DNA of 64,000 nt from Nocardia sp. NBC_00508 (lineage in GTDB: Bacteria > Actinomycetota > Actinomycetes > Mycobacteriales > Mycobacteriaceae): assembly GCF_036346875.1 (NCBI RefSeq), contig NZ_CP107852.1, positions 2,170,001-2,234,000 of the forward strand, written 5' to 3'. Under the pieces are notes generated by a model. That model had not been told where the DNA came from and searched no databases. It saw nothing but the letters and a program-made list of their open reading frames with translations. How positions within the stretch are numbered: position 1 is the stretch's first letter; the number at the start of each line of letters is the position of its first letter. Of the stretch, positions 7,835 to 16,209 are shown piece by piece. The translations under genes and the position numbers were made by a program.

Positions 7835-8179
7835 CAGCCGCGGGCGTAGGGCGTAGGCGGGGACCAGTTGATCCCGCACATGCAGGTCCGGGCGGCCGTC
7901 GGCGAACTGGATGCTGTAGGTCACGCGACCCATCCAATCGCCGTCGACGGTGGGCAGCCAATGTGTCAGGGTTCCGGGACGCTCGCCGCGCATGATCACG
8001 CCCGCGCCGTTGACATGCCGTGGGGTCCCCGGGTCGCGGACCAGGATCGCGTCCAGCCGGACCCAGACCGGCCGCGGCGGGTAGGTCAGCGTCCGGTAGT
8101 AGTGGCCGGTCCTGTTCGGGTAGACCAGCTCCGGTTCCGTGCCCTCGGTTCGCGGCACGTCATCGCTTGTCGAACCCAT
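7814..8179 (-). CDS. small hypothetical protein
   Basis: The 121-aa product begins MGSTSDDVPR and is soluble, with no signal or membrane segment. It reads as a compact beta-rich domain (HYYRTLTYPPRPVWVRLDAILV, then THWLPTVDGDWMGRVTY). No family is recognised. The 3' end has been duplicated (adjacent 26-bp repeat) and an IS has landed 35 bp downstream, but the frame is intact. Confidence 0.6.
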   Translation of the reverse strand: MGSTSDDVPRTEGTEPELVYPNRTGHYYRTLTYPPRPVWVRLDAILVRDPGTPRHVNGAGVIMRGERPGTLTHWLPTVDGDWMGRVTYSIQFADGRPDLHVRDQLVPAYALRPRLSASPGI

Positions 8180-8279
8180 GTTCGAATGCTAGCTCGCGCT
8201 CGTGGCAAGCACCAGGCAACCCGGACTCGAATCGGACGGCATGACGGTCACCACAGCCCCTGACCTTCCCGCGATCGCG

Positions 8280-8317
8280 CTTCTAATATGATCGTTCTAG
8301 AACGATCATATTAGAAG
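8280..8317. promoter_or_regulatory. 38-bp perfect palindrome, probable operator
   Basis: The half-site CTTCTAATATGATCGTTCT is followed directly by its exact reverse complement. The right edge runs into the AAGGAG ribosome binding site of the SnoaL-like gene, so a bound repressor would cover the promoter and block the leader. The GATCGTTC/GAACGATC core is the type of AT-rich palindrome used by TetR-family regulators. No regulator gene adjoins it. Confidence 0.85.
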
Positions 8318-8325
8318 GAGACATG

Positions 8326-8736
8326 ATGTCAGCGAAGTTCGAGGTCATCAAGGGTTTCTACGCGGCGACGCAGGCGGGCGACGGACCGGCAATCCTGGCC
8401 CTGCTGCATCCGGAGTTCGAGGCGCGGACCGCGCCGGGCATGCCATGCGGCGCGGGCGGCGCCTTCCACGGCCCGCTCGAGGCGATGACTCGGATCTGGG
8501 GCGCGGTCGACCGGGAGTTCGACACCGCTCCGTACGACGAAACCTGGCAGGAGACCATCGGCGGCACCGTCGTGGTGACCGGCCACTATCGCGGCACCGC
8601 CCGCGCTACCGGTCGCGAGTACGACGCCGAGTTCGTGCACCTGTGGCAGGTGCACGACGACGGCCGCATCACCCGGCTGCACCAGTACACCGACACCGCG
8701 CGCTGGTATGACGCGCTTGCGGAGACCGACGCCTGA
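8326..8736 (+). CDS. SnoaL-like / NTF2-fold protein
   Basis: About 136 aa. Two ATG codons are adjacent (8323 and 8326); the second has the better 5-nt spacing from AAGGAG (8315-8320). The sequence has the SnoaL-like alpha+beta barrel pattern: VIKGFYAATQAGD...LLHPEFEAR at the N-terminus and FVHLWQVHDDGRITRLHQYTDT at the C-terminus. Such proteins act as small cyclases, isomerases or stress-associated ligand-binding proteins; no catalytic residues can be assigned. It stands alone behind a perfect palindromic operator, implying tight inducible control by a regulator encoded elsewhere. Confidence 0.85.
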   Translation: MSAKFEVIKGFYAATQAGDGPAILALLHPEFEARTAPGMPCGAGGAFHGPLEAMTRIWGAVDREFDTAPYDETWQETIGGTVVVTGHYRGTARATGREYDAEFVHLWQVHDDGRITRLHQYTDTARWYDALAETDA

Positions 8737-8864
8737 GCACGCCGACGCGGGCGCGTTCGTTACCGGATTCCGTCAGTTCGCGAACGGTCCCGCCGGTTTG
8801 GTTTCCGTTCTCTCGGCACGCCATGCCGTAACGTTCCAGGCGCCGGAGCAGACGGGAGGACGGC

Positions 8865-8966
8865 ATGGCTTATCGCGAGCAGCCCGACACCGGTGCAGGC
8901 ACAACCGAGCACCTGGAGAAGGAAGACGGCATGTGGAGGGTCTGCTCCGCGGAGAGCACGCGCTGA
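8865..8966 (+). CDS. possible 33-aa peptide upstream of phosphatase
   Basis: A short frame MAYREQPDTG...CSAESTR follows a good GGGAGG ribosome binding site (about 8854-8859) and ends 4 bp before the ATG of the metallophosphoesterase gene. The close coupling suggests a leader peptide or a small regulatory ORF. It is too short to identify, and codon bias gives little support. Confidence 0.35.
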   Translation: MAYREQPDTGAGTTEHLEKEDGMWRVCSAESTR

Positions 8967-8970
8967 CCGA

Positions 8971-10392
8971 ATGCAGGCACGCATGAGTTGCTGCGGACCG
9001 ACCCGCAGGACCCTACTCGGGGCGCTCGGCCTCGCCGCACTGTTCCCCCTCGCTGGTTACGCGAAACCAGCTCGGGCGCAATCGAATCCACTCGTCGTGA
9101 CGGATCTCGAGGTGGTCACGATCACCGACACCTCGGCCGTTCTCACCTGGACCACGCTTGCGCCCGACTCGACCGGGCGACTGGTCCCGGTGGACGCCGA
9201 CACGCAGGTGCGCATCGGTCCCGCCGATTCCCCGCGCGGACCGGCGCCCGTATACGCCGACGACCGGCCGACCCCGTTCCATTACGCCGAGATCGGCGGG
9301 CTCGAACCGGGCCGCGCCTACCGTTTCGAGGCATGGTCGGCGGGTCTTCGCGCGACGCCCGCGCTCTCACTCACCACATCCGGTCCCGCGGCGCCGGAAG
9401 CACGCGGCGAGTTCACGACGCTCGTCCCGCCGCCCGGCCGCAGACTGCGCACCCTCGCCCTGGCCAACGACATCCACTTCGGCGAGCAGGTCAGCGGTCT
9501 GCTCGTCGGCGAACTGCCACCAGGTTTCCGGCAGGCCCCGGGCCTGGCGCCCTACCCCGAGGTGATGCTTGCCGCGGTACTCGATGACCTGCGCCGCCCC
9601 GACCGCGCAGCGGAGCGCCTGTTGCTCGCGGGCGACCTCACCGCCGAAGCCTCCGAGCACGAAACCCGCGCGGTGCGCGCCCGGCTCGACGCGTGGGGCG
9701 CACTCGGCCGGGACTACCTGGCCGTCCGTGGCAACCACGACCGGCCGCACGTAGGGGCCGAATACGCCGGGTGCGCACCCGCGCCCGCAGGCCACCACGA
9801 CTGCTGGGCCGACGCCTTCGCCGCGCGCCAGCAGCTGATCGAACACGAGATCGGCGGCCTGCGGGTGCTGGGATTGGACACCAGCGAACTGGACGGCGCG
9901 GGCGGGTCTATCGATCGTCCGCAATTCGATCTGCTCACCGAGCGCTTGGGCGCGGACCCGGATCGGCCGACGCTCATGTTCGGCCATCATCCCGTCACCA
10001 CGGAATCCGGGCTCACCAATGTCGCCGGGCCCGGATTTGTGCTCAACGGACGCGACAGCGCCGAACTGCAGGCGCTCTACGCTCGGTGCCCCGGCGTCTT
10101 CCTGCACCACAGCGGCCACACCCATCGCAATCGGCGAACCCGGCCGGACGCGCCGTGCGCGGTGGAATTCCTGGAGGTCGCCGCGGTCAAGGAGTACCCG
10201 GGCGGCTACAGCCTGCTGCGCCTCTACGAAGGCGGCTACATGATCAACTTCTACAAGACGCGCACCGAGAGCGCGCGGCGCTGGAGCGCCCTCACCCGCG
10301 GCGAGTATTTCGGACTCCTCCCCGATTACACGTTCGGCACCTGTGCCGATCGCAATCATGTTGTGCTGCGTAATTTCTCGGGATTGACGTAA
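8971..10392 (+). CDS. Tat-exported calcineurin-like metallophosphoesterase
   Basis: The 473-aa product has a twin-arginine signal (TRRTLLGALGLAALFPLAG, residues 11-29), then a purple-acid-phosphatase-like/fibronectin-type N-domain (VVTITDTSAVLTWTT). The catalytic domain follows with all five metallophosphatase blocks: NDIHFG, LLLAGDLTAEA, RGNHDRPH, FGHHPVT and SGHTHRNR. It should bind two metals and act outside the membrane on phosphoesters. Start choice lies between ATG 8971 and ATG 8983; both keep the Tat signal. No operon partner apart from the possible 33-aa ORF. Confidence 0.9.
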   Translation: MQARMSCCGPTRRTLLGALGLAALFPLAGYAKPARAQSNPLVVTDLEVVTITDTSAVLTWTTLAPDSTGRLVPVDADTQVRIGPADSPRGPAPVYADDRPTPFHYAEIGGLEPGRAYRFEAWSAGLRATPALSLTTSGPAAPEARGEFTTLVPPPGRRLRTLALANDIHFGEQVSGLLVGELPPGFRQAPGLAPYPEVMLAAVLDDLRRPDRAAERLLLAGDLTAEASEHETRAVRARLDAWGALGRDYLAVRGNHDRPHVGAEYAGCAPAPAGHHDCWADAFAARQQLIEHEIGGLRVLGLDTSELDGAGGSIDRPQFDLLTERLGADPDRPTLMFGHHPVTTESGLTNVAGPGFVLNGRDSAELQALYARCPGVFLHHSGHTHRNRRTRPDAPCAVEFLEVAAVKEYPGGYSLLRLYEGGYMINFYKTRTESARRWSALTRGEYFGLLPDYTFGTCADRNHVVLRNFSGLT

Positions 10393-10625
10393 CGAGCCGG
10401 CGAACTCCCGGCGGGCATGGCCAGCATCCTGGCGTACCCGGAACCGAGCGCGGCCGCCTGAAACGACGCCCAGCACAAGCACATGCGCGTGGCACGCCGA
10501 GGTCTGATCGCACTCTGCCGCAACCATGTGCCGCGCGACGTGCGCCTCGAGGCGCTCGGCTCGGCAGTGGCGTACACCGAGCCGAGCGGCGGCCGCGTAG
10601 AGCGGCCGTCCCCGAGGACGCTTGG

Positions 10626-10697
10626 AGCGAGCGGCGGGAATTGAACCCGCGTAAACGGCTTTGCAGACCGTTGCCTAAACCACTCAGCCACGCCCGC
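10626..10697 (-). tRNA. tRNA-Cys (anticodon GCA)
   Basis: The cloverleaf on the minus strand has acceptor GCGGGCG / CGCTCGC with one G-U pair, anticodon stem ACGGT/GCCGT with loop CTGCAAA (anticodon GCA), and T-arm GCGGG TTCAATT CCCGC. The discriminator is U, as required for tRNA-Cys identity. 72 nt; CCA not encoded. Confidence 0.95.
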
Positions 10698-10811
10698 CTC
10701 GCCCTAGATAGTGCCCGGAACCGGGCGGCGCGGCCCACCATTGCGCTCACAGTGATCCGAAGCCTGGTCGGATGTCCCCGGCTGACGCGGGCCGCATGGA
10801 ATGATCGAAAT

Positions 10812-11363
10812 ATGTCTCGGCCACGCCCGCTTCCGCTCGACCCGATCGAGGAGGCCCACCGTCAGTGGGTCGGCCACGGCTGGGGCGACGTCGCCGACGG
10901 TATGGCCGCGGTGACCTCGCTGGTGCGCGCCCAGCAAATCGTGATGGCGCGGGTCGACGAGGCGCTGAAACCGACCGGTTTGACCTTCTCGCGCTACGAA
11001 CTGCTGACGCTGCTGAGCTTCAGCAAGACCGGCGCGCTGCCGATGGCGAAGGCCAGCGCGCGCTTGCAGGTGCACCCCACCAGCGTGACCAACACCGTCG
11101 ACCGCCTGGAAGCGGCGAAACTCGTCGAGCGCGTGCCACATCCCAGCGACCGGCGCGCTACCTTGATCGAAATAACCGACGACGGAAGAGAATTGGTGGC
11201 GAAGGCGACCAAGGAACTCAACGAGAAGGTCTTCGCGCTCCCCGGGCTCCCGCCCGACCGGCTGCACACACTCCTGCAACTGCTGGCCGAATTCCGCCAT
11301 GCCGCGGGCGACTTCGACACCGGGGAGGGAACGGCGCGCTGGTCGGCCACCGCCGCGAAATGA
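10812..11363 (+). CDS. MarR-family transcriptional regulator
   Basis: The 183-aa protein starts MSRPRPLPLD; the open frame continues upstream through the tRNA and is not coding there. The winged helix-turn-helix lies at about residues 55-120: LTFSRYELLTLLSF, ARLQVHPTSVTNTVDRLEAAKLVER and the wing HPSDRRATLIEITDDGRE. MarR proteins dimerise and usually repress nearby genes in response to phenolic or other small ligands. It lies just upstream of the Hsp70-like gene on the same strand; the 125-bp gap leaves common transcription possible but unproven. Confidence 0.92.
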   Translation: MSRPRPLPLDPIEEAHRQWVGHGWGDVADGMAAVTSLVRAQQIVMARVDEALKPTGLTFSRYELLTLLSFSKTGALPMAKASARLQVHPTSVTNTVDRLEAAKLVERVPHPSDRRATLIEITDDGRELVAKATKELNEKVFALPGLPPDRLHTLLQLLAEFRHAAGDFDTGEGTARWSATAAK

Positions 11364-11488
11364 GCGACAGTACCGGTCGGTCGCATATTCCCGTGCTCCG
11401 ACCGGCACATGTCTACCGGGCATCCAAGCGGCGAATTGCCGGGCCCGTCATCTTGGCAGCGGCAGCGAAAAGGTTCACCATGTAATCC

Positions 11489-12538
11489 ATGGTGCTGGTC
11501 TTGGGTGTATCGGCGGGCGCTGGCGGCGCCCACGCGATGCTGACACACTCCGATCAGCCGCACCTACCTCCGATCGATCACTGCGAGGTGCCCCGGCGGG
11601 CGGGCGGCGGTGTCGAGGAGTCGGTCTTCGAGGCGATCCGCCAGATGATGGGCGCCGCAGGCGCGCGCGACGAGCTGATCTCCGGGACGGCCGTGACCTG
11701 CCGCTGTCCGCTGCACGCCGACGCCATCCGCGCCGGTGCGGGCGAGCGCAGGCTCACCATCGTCGACGAACCGCTCGCCCAGCTGCGCTATCTCCGTTTC
11801 ACCGGCCGACTTCCGGACAGCGGCTCGGTGATCCTGTACGACCTGGGCAGCTCCGGGCTGACCATCACCCACGCCGATTGCCGCAACGATACGATTCTGT
11901 CCAGCAAACGCAGCACGGTGCTCGGCGGCGACGGCTACGATGCGCTGCTGCGCTGGCGGCTGGCCCGCGACGGCGTACTCACCGACAAGCCGACCAGCAG
12001 GCGTCATCGGGAGGAGCTGAGCGACGCCAGGGTGGTCACCGCGATCGACACCGGCACCGGCGACCGCGCCGTGCTGACCCGCAGCGACTTGACCGAACTC
12101 TTCGCCGCGGGCATCCACCACTCCGCGTCGTTCGTGCGCCAGACCATCGAGGAAACCGGCGTGCGACCCGAGGCGATGGTGCTGCTCGGCGGCTGCACCC
12201 GGAGTCCCGGCATCCGCGCCGAACTTACCGAACTGGTCGATCTGCCGATCATCTACGACCCGGAACCGGACCTGGTCTCCGCACGGGGAGCCGTCCTGCT
12301 GGCCGCCGAACGACGCAGCGGCGACCTCCGGATGCCCCGAGCCCGCACCGGAGCCGCCGCACTGGTCCCCTCCACCGTGGACCGGCGCAAGCTCATCGCC
12401 GCAGTCGCGGTCACCGTCGCGCTCGGCGCCACCATCGCCGGACTCCTCGCCACCGACAAAGGCTCATCCCGGCCGGAAAGCGGCAGCGAGCCCACGCCTG
12501 CCGAAATCGTCGCGCCCACACCGAGATCCTTCGGTTGA
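11489..12538 (+). CDS. Hsp70/actin-fold ATPase-like protein with C-terminal membrane anchor
   Basis: The 349-aa protein keeps landmarks of the actin/Hsp70 nucleotide fold: phosphate-1-like VLVLGVSAGAGG at the N-terminus, phosphate-2 ILYDLGSSGLTITH near residue 113, and the adenosine motif MVLLGGCTRSPGI near residue 232. There is no Hsp70 substrate-binding domain. Instead a membrane segment at about 311-330 is followed by a short Pro/Glu-rich tail. Such truncated Hsp70-like membrane proteins occur in nocardiae and mycobacteria, with function unknown. Nucleotide binding is inferred. The chaperone label often used for them is not supported by domain content. Confidence 0.78.
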   Translation: MVLVLGVSAGAGGAHAMLTHSDQPHLPPIDHCEVPRRAGGGVEESVFEAIRQMMGAAGARDELISGTAVTCRCPLHADAIRAGAGERRLTIVDEPLAQLRYLRFTGRLPDSGSVILYDLGSSGLTITHADCRNDTILSSKRSTVLGGDGYDALLRWRLARDGVLTDKPTSRRHREELSDARVVTAIDTGTGDRAVLTRSDLTELFAAGIHHSASFVRQTIEETGVRPEAMVLLGGCTRSPGIRAELTELVDLPIIYDPEPDLVSARGAVLLAAERRSGDLRMPRARTGAAALVPSTVDRRKLIAAVAVTVALGATIAGLLATDKGSSRPESGSEPTPAEIVAPTPRSFG

Positions 12539-12572
12539 CCCACGGCGCATCCCCATCTGTTCCCACAGGATT

Positions 12573-12615
12573 GAGCCCGCCGCTCGTTTCGCGTTTCGAG
12601 GTACGGGGCTTTGTG
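12573..12615. repeat. dispersed hairpin repeat, copy 1
   Basis: Contains a 26-bp core, starting CCCGCCGCTCG at 12576 and ending TTTCGAGG at 12601, that is identical to 24357-24382. CTCG/CGAG arms flank a TTTCGCGTTT loop and outer G/C stretches pair imperfectly. In both places it sits downstream of a minus-strand gene remnant, so it may act as a terminator read on the minus strand. Confidence 0.75.
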
Positions 12616-12631
12616 GTCGACCCTTCGCTGA

Positions 12632-12739
12632 TTACTCGGACTCAGCCGAGGCAGCGAGAATCAAGTCGCTGACGACCTTGGTGGATACCGGGCTCTGGCC
12701 TGTGATCAAGCGGCAGTCACGCACGGCATGCGGCGTCAT
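12632..12739 (-). pseudogene. remnant of a DJ-1/PfpI-type amidotransferase-like gene (C-terminus)
   Basis: The minus strand encodes about 35 residues containing DCRLITGQSPVSTKVVSD, ending at TAA (12632-12634). The motif (V/D)xxLITGQNPxS is the conserved C-terminal end of DJ-1/PfpI family proteins, but the other 190 residues are missing and the adjacent DNA carries the dehydrogenase gene. It reads as the stump left by a deletion. The rest of the 12539-12756 gap holds only the hairpin repeat. Confidence 0.6.
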
Positions 12740-12756
12740 ATGGATGCGCCGATAGC

Positions 12757-13815
12757 TCAGGGCTCCACGGTGACTTTTATCGCCTCGCCGTTCTTGACGA
12801 TCGAGAAGGCGTCCAGCACGTTTTCCAGCGAGATGTGGTGGGTGATGAGGTCTTTCACCGGTACTTTGCCGGTGGAGATGTACTCGAGGGCGCGCCTGTT
12901 GTGTTCGGGTGCGGATCCGTTGGCTCCATGGATGTGCAATTGGCGGTAGTGCACCACGTTGGAGTCACAGGTGATGACGGGGTTGGTCTTGGGCAGCCCG
13001 CCGAAGAAGGAAATGCGGCCATTACGTGCGGCCATGGCGATGGCCTGCTCCTGGGTGATGTTGGCAGCGGTCGCCGTGATCACCACATCAGCACCACGGC
13101 CGCCGGTCAGCTCCATGACTCGCTCCACCACGTCGACCTCGGTCGCGTCTATCACTTCGTCGGGCTGGACTGCATTCGCCGACAATTTGAGGCGCTCGGC
13201 ATTGACATCGACGAGAAAGACCGGCCCGCAGCGGTGCACGCCGCGCGCGATGCGTATGTGCATACAACCGATTGGACCGGCACCGAAGACGACGACCGTG
13301 TCACCCTCCTCGATGCCGAGCAGCTCTTGGGCGTTGATGGCACAGGCGAAGGGCTCGGCCGCTGAAGCCTCGTCGTATCCGACGTTGTCCGGGATCCGAT
13401 TCAGGCCGCCGACCCGGAGCACCTGGCTGGGCACGATCATGTATTCGGCGAACCCGCCGTCGTACTGGTACCCCACCGACGTCTGATTCTGACAGACCGC
13501 CATCCAGCCCCTGCCGCACTCGTGGCACTCGCCACAAGGCACTGCGGCGATGACCTGTGCGCGGTCGCCGATCCGCCAATCCGTGCCGTACAACTCCCGC
13601 AACGACGAGCCGACCGCAACGACCTCGCCGGCGATCTCGTGGCCGATTGTGCGCGGAGGGGTGAGGTTCTGGTGGCCGTTGTAGAAGATCTTGACATCCG
13701 TACCGCACGTCGAGCAGTTGCGCACCCGGAGCTTGATCTCTTCCGGACCACACTCCGGCTCGGGGATCTCCTCCAGGCGGACGTCCTCGGGTGCGTAGTA
13801 GCGCAGCGCCTTCAT
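12757..13815 (-). CDS. zinc-dependent medium-chain dehydrogenase, polyol type
   Basis: The 352-aa product is a GroES-like plus Rossmann (MDR) enzyme. Catalytic zinc ligands are the Cys in NCSTCGTD (about residue 37) and His in GHEIAG. A structural zinc lobe has four Cys in CGECHECGRGWMAVC. The NAD-binding glycine motif is GAGPIG near residue 180. It resembles the sorbitol/threonine/galactitol-phosphate dehydrogenase branch. It is divergent from a mannitol-type PTS permease and shares its operator region, so the substrate is probably the polyol or polyol phosphate entering through that permease. A canonical MtlD is absent from the window. Confidence 0.88.
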   Translation of the reverse strand: MKALRYYAPEDVRLEEIPEPECGPEEIKLRVRNCSTCGTDVKIFYNGHQNLTPPRTIGHEIAGEVVAVGSSLRELYGTDWRIGDRAQVIAAVPCGECHECGRGWMAVCQNQTSVGYQYDGGFAEYMIVPSQVLRVGGLNRIPDNVGYDEASAAEPFACAINAQELLGIEEGDTVVVFGAGPIGCMHIRIARGVHRCGPVFLVDVNAERLKLSANAVQPDEVIDATEVDVVERVMELTGGRGADVVITATAANITQEQAIAMAARNGRISFFGGLPKTNPVITCDSNVVHYRQLHIHGANGSAPEHNRRALEYISTGKVPVKDLITHHISLENVLDAFSIVKNGEAIKVTVEP

Positions 13816-13887
13816 GGATCAGTGTTCCTTCCGCCGTCGTCTGGCCTGTCGGCGACGTTCGCCACGGTCCACCGTAGCGGCCATTCG

Positions 13888-13961
13888 GGCGTAAAGCCAC
13901 ACAAGTTTGTGCCCATTTATGCCCGATCTCTTGTCAACATGCCCGATTATGCGGTCTACTA
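13888..13961. promoter_or_regulatory. divergent promoter/operator of the polyol genes
   Basis: Repeated 9-mers of form GGGC(G/A)(T/C)AAA occur: GGGCGTAAA at 13888-13896, reverse copies TTTGTGCCC at 13907-13915 and TTTATGCCC at 13917-13925. ATGCCCGAT also repeats in direct orientation at 13920 and 13940, exactly two helical turns apart. A possible mtlA promoter is TTGTCA (13932-13937) with TCTACT (13956-13961), 18-bp spacing, with operator half-sites overlapping it. Such sites fit a DeoR repressor; two DeoR genes lie nearby. Confidence 0.65.
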
Positions 13962-14018
13962 CTGCATACCATGTGGCTGGAGTCACACTGCCGGTCAAGC
14001 TGCTCTGAGGAAGTCAAG

Positions 14019-15989
14019 ATGTCTATCACCCCACCGGAGTCCGGTATCAGCGCGCGGGTGCGTGTGCAGAGGTTCGGTACGTTCCTGTCGAACATGGTCA
14101 TGCCGAATATCGGCGCCTTCATCGCCTGGGGCCTGATCACCGCCCTGTTCATCGAGAAAGGCTGGATCACGGCCTTGACCGATCAATGGGGCGACGACAG
14201 CTGGGTTGCCCAGATCGGCGGCTGGGGCGATCACGCCAGCGGGGGCATCGTCGCGCCGATGATCACCTACCTGTTGCCGATCTTGATCGGGGCCACCGGC
14301 GGCCGGATCGTCTACGACACCCGCGGCGCTGTCGTGGGTGCGATCGCCACGATGGGTGTGATTGCGGGCGCGGATGTGCCGATGTTCCTGGGTGCGATGA
14401 TCGTGGGCCCCCTCGGTGGCTGGGTCATCAAGAAGCTCGACGCGCTCTGGGACGGCAAGATCCGCCCCGGTTTCGAGATGCTCGTGAACAACTTCTCAGC
14501 GGGGATCTGCGGCGGGGCCTTGGCTGTGGCCGGTTTCTTCGGCATCGGTCCCCTGGTGTCCACATTCAGCCGCTTCGCAGGCAATGTCGTGGATTTCCTG
14601 GTCGACCACGGCCTGCTGCCGCTGACCTCGGTGTTCATCGAACCCGCGAAGGTGTTGTTCCTCAACAACGCCATCAACCACGGCATCCTGACACCACTGG
14701 GCACCAGCCAGGCCAGCGAGAGCGGAAAGTCGATTCTGTTCTTGCTGGAGGCCAATCCAGGTCCGGGTTTGGGACTCCTGTTGGCCTATGCGGTGTTCAG
14801 CCGAGGTGCGGCGAAGTTGTCGGCTCCCGGGGCGGCGATCATTCACTTCCTCGGCGGTATCCACGAGATCTACTTCCCCTACGTGCTGATGAAGCCGAAA
14901 CTGATCGTGGCCACCATTGCCGGTGGCATGGCCGGTGTCTTCATCAACGTGCTGTTCGGCTCCGGTCTGCGCGCGCCCGCCGCGCCCGGATCGATCATCG
15001 CGGTATATGCGCAGACTGCCAGTGGCAGCTTTCTCGGAGTCACGCTGTCCGTCGTCTGCGCGACGACCGTGACGTTTTTGGTCGCTGCTCTCCTGCTGAA
15101 GACAGACCGAGTAACCGACGAACCCGACCTGGCCGACGCCACCGCCGCCATGGAGGCGATGAAGGGCAAGCGTTCCATTGCCTCCACCGCGCTCTCGTCG
15201 ACCGGCACGATCGCCACACCAGCCATTTCCAGCATTGTTTTCGCTTGTGATGCCGGAATGGGCTCCTCCGCCATGGGTGCCTCCGTGCTGCGCAGGCGGA
15301 TCCAGAGTGCGGGATTCGCTGAGGTCAGCGTCGTCAACCAGGCGATCTCGCACCTGACCGACAGCTATGACCTTGTCGTCACCCACGAGGACCTGGCCGA
15401 CCGGGCGCGGGAGCGGACGCCCTCGGCCATTCATGTTTCCGTCGATGACTTCATGAACAGTCCTGAATACGACGAAATCGTCGCCATGATCGCACGTGCC
15501 GACCGGGTCAGCGCCCCGGTGGACGGCAAACCGGTCCAGAACGACCGGATCTCAGGCACCGACGTGCTCTCCCTCGACTCGATTGTGCTGTCCGGTCAGG
15601 CCGGTACCAGGGCCGACGCTATCAATGAGGTCGGCGAACTGCTGGTCGCCGTAGGCGCGGTCGACGCGTCGTATGTCGACTCCATGCACGAGCGGGAGCG
15701 ATCGATCTCTACGTACATGGGCAACCGGCTTGCGATTCCGCACGGCACAAACGGGGCGAAGACGAAGATTCGTCATTCGGGGATCTCGGTCGTGCGCTAC
15801 CCGGAGGCCATTGACTGGAACGGCAAGCCGGTCGAGTTCGTCATCGGCATCGCTGGGGCCGGAGATGACCATCTGGCGCTGCTGAACCGTGTTGCCCAGG
15901 TCTTCGTGGATGAGGACCAGGTTGAGCGGCTGCGTGCGGCGCGAACGCCCGACGAGGTCAAAGCGGTCCTCGACAACAGTGACGATTGA
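14019..15989 (+). CDS. mtlA: PTS mannitol-type transporter, EIICBA
   Basis: The 656-aa product begins at ATG 14019 behind TGAGGAAG. The EIIC domain (residues ~20-365) has multiple membrane segments and the polyol-EII signature GGIHEIYFPYVLMKP. The EIIB domain begins near 402 with the phosphocysteine loop CDAGMGSS (Cys410). EIIA follows, with the phosphohistidine in RLAIPHGTN (His575). It takes up and phosphorylates a hexitol, mannitol being the family default, using phosphate from HPr. All three phosphorylation domains are intact in one chain, as in E. coli MtlA. No phosphotransfer residue is missing. Confidence 0.95.
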   Translation: MSITPPESGISARVRVQRFGTFLSNMVMPNIGAFIAWGLITALFIEKGWITALTDQWGDDSWVAQIGGWGDHASGGIVAPMITYLLPILIGATGGRIVYDTRGAVVGAIATMGVIAGADVPMFLGAMIVGPLGGWVIKKLDALWDGKIRPGFEMLVNNFSAGICGGALAVAGFFGIGPLVSTFSRFAGNVVDFLVDHGLLPLTSVFIEPAKVLFLNNAINHGILTPLGTSQASESGKSILFLLEANPGPGLGLLLAYAVFSRGAAKLSAPGAAIIHFLGGIHEIYFPYVLMKPKLIVATIAGGMAGVFINVLFGSGLRAPAAPGSIIAVYAQTASGSFLGVTLSVVCATTVTFLVAALLLKTDRVTDEPDLADATAAMEAMKGKRSIASTALSSTGTIATPAISSIVFACDAGMGSSAMGASVLRRRIQSAGFAEVSVVNQAISHLTDSYDLVVTHEDLADRARERTPSAIHVSVDDFMNSPEYDEIVAMIARADRVSAPVDGKPVQNDRISGTDVLSLDSIVLSGQAGTRADAINEVGELLVAVGAVDASYVDSMHERERSISTYMGNRLAIPHGTNGAKTKIRHSGISVVRYPEAIDWNGKPVEFVIGIAGAGDDHLALLNRVAQVFVDEDQVERLRAARTPDEVKAVLDNSDD

Positions 15990-16209
15990 TGCGAACACAC
16001 CCGCGTGACGGCGGCCTTGCTACCTGCCCAGCTGCCGCCGACCGCTCCCCCATGGGCGGGTGCCGCAGGAGATGACACCAGGCCGACCGGGGGCTTGGGA
16101 GAACCCGGCGCGTTATGAGGGGCGCCGGGTGCGGGAGGCGGCTCGGGGAACCGATCGGCAGCAACGCCGGCACGGCGCTCCGGGTCGACCTCCTTCTCAC
16201 TCCCGAGCC

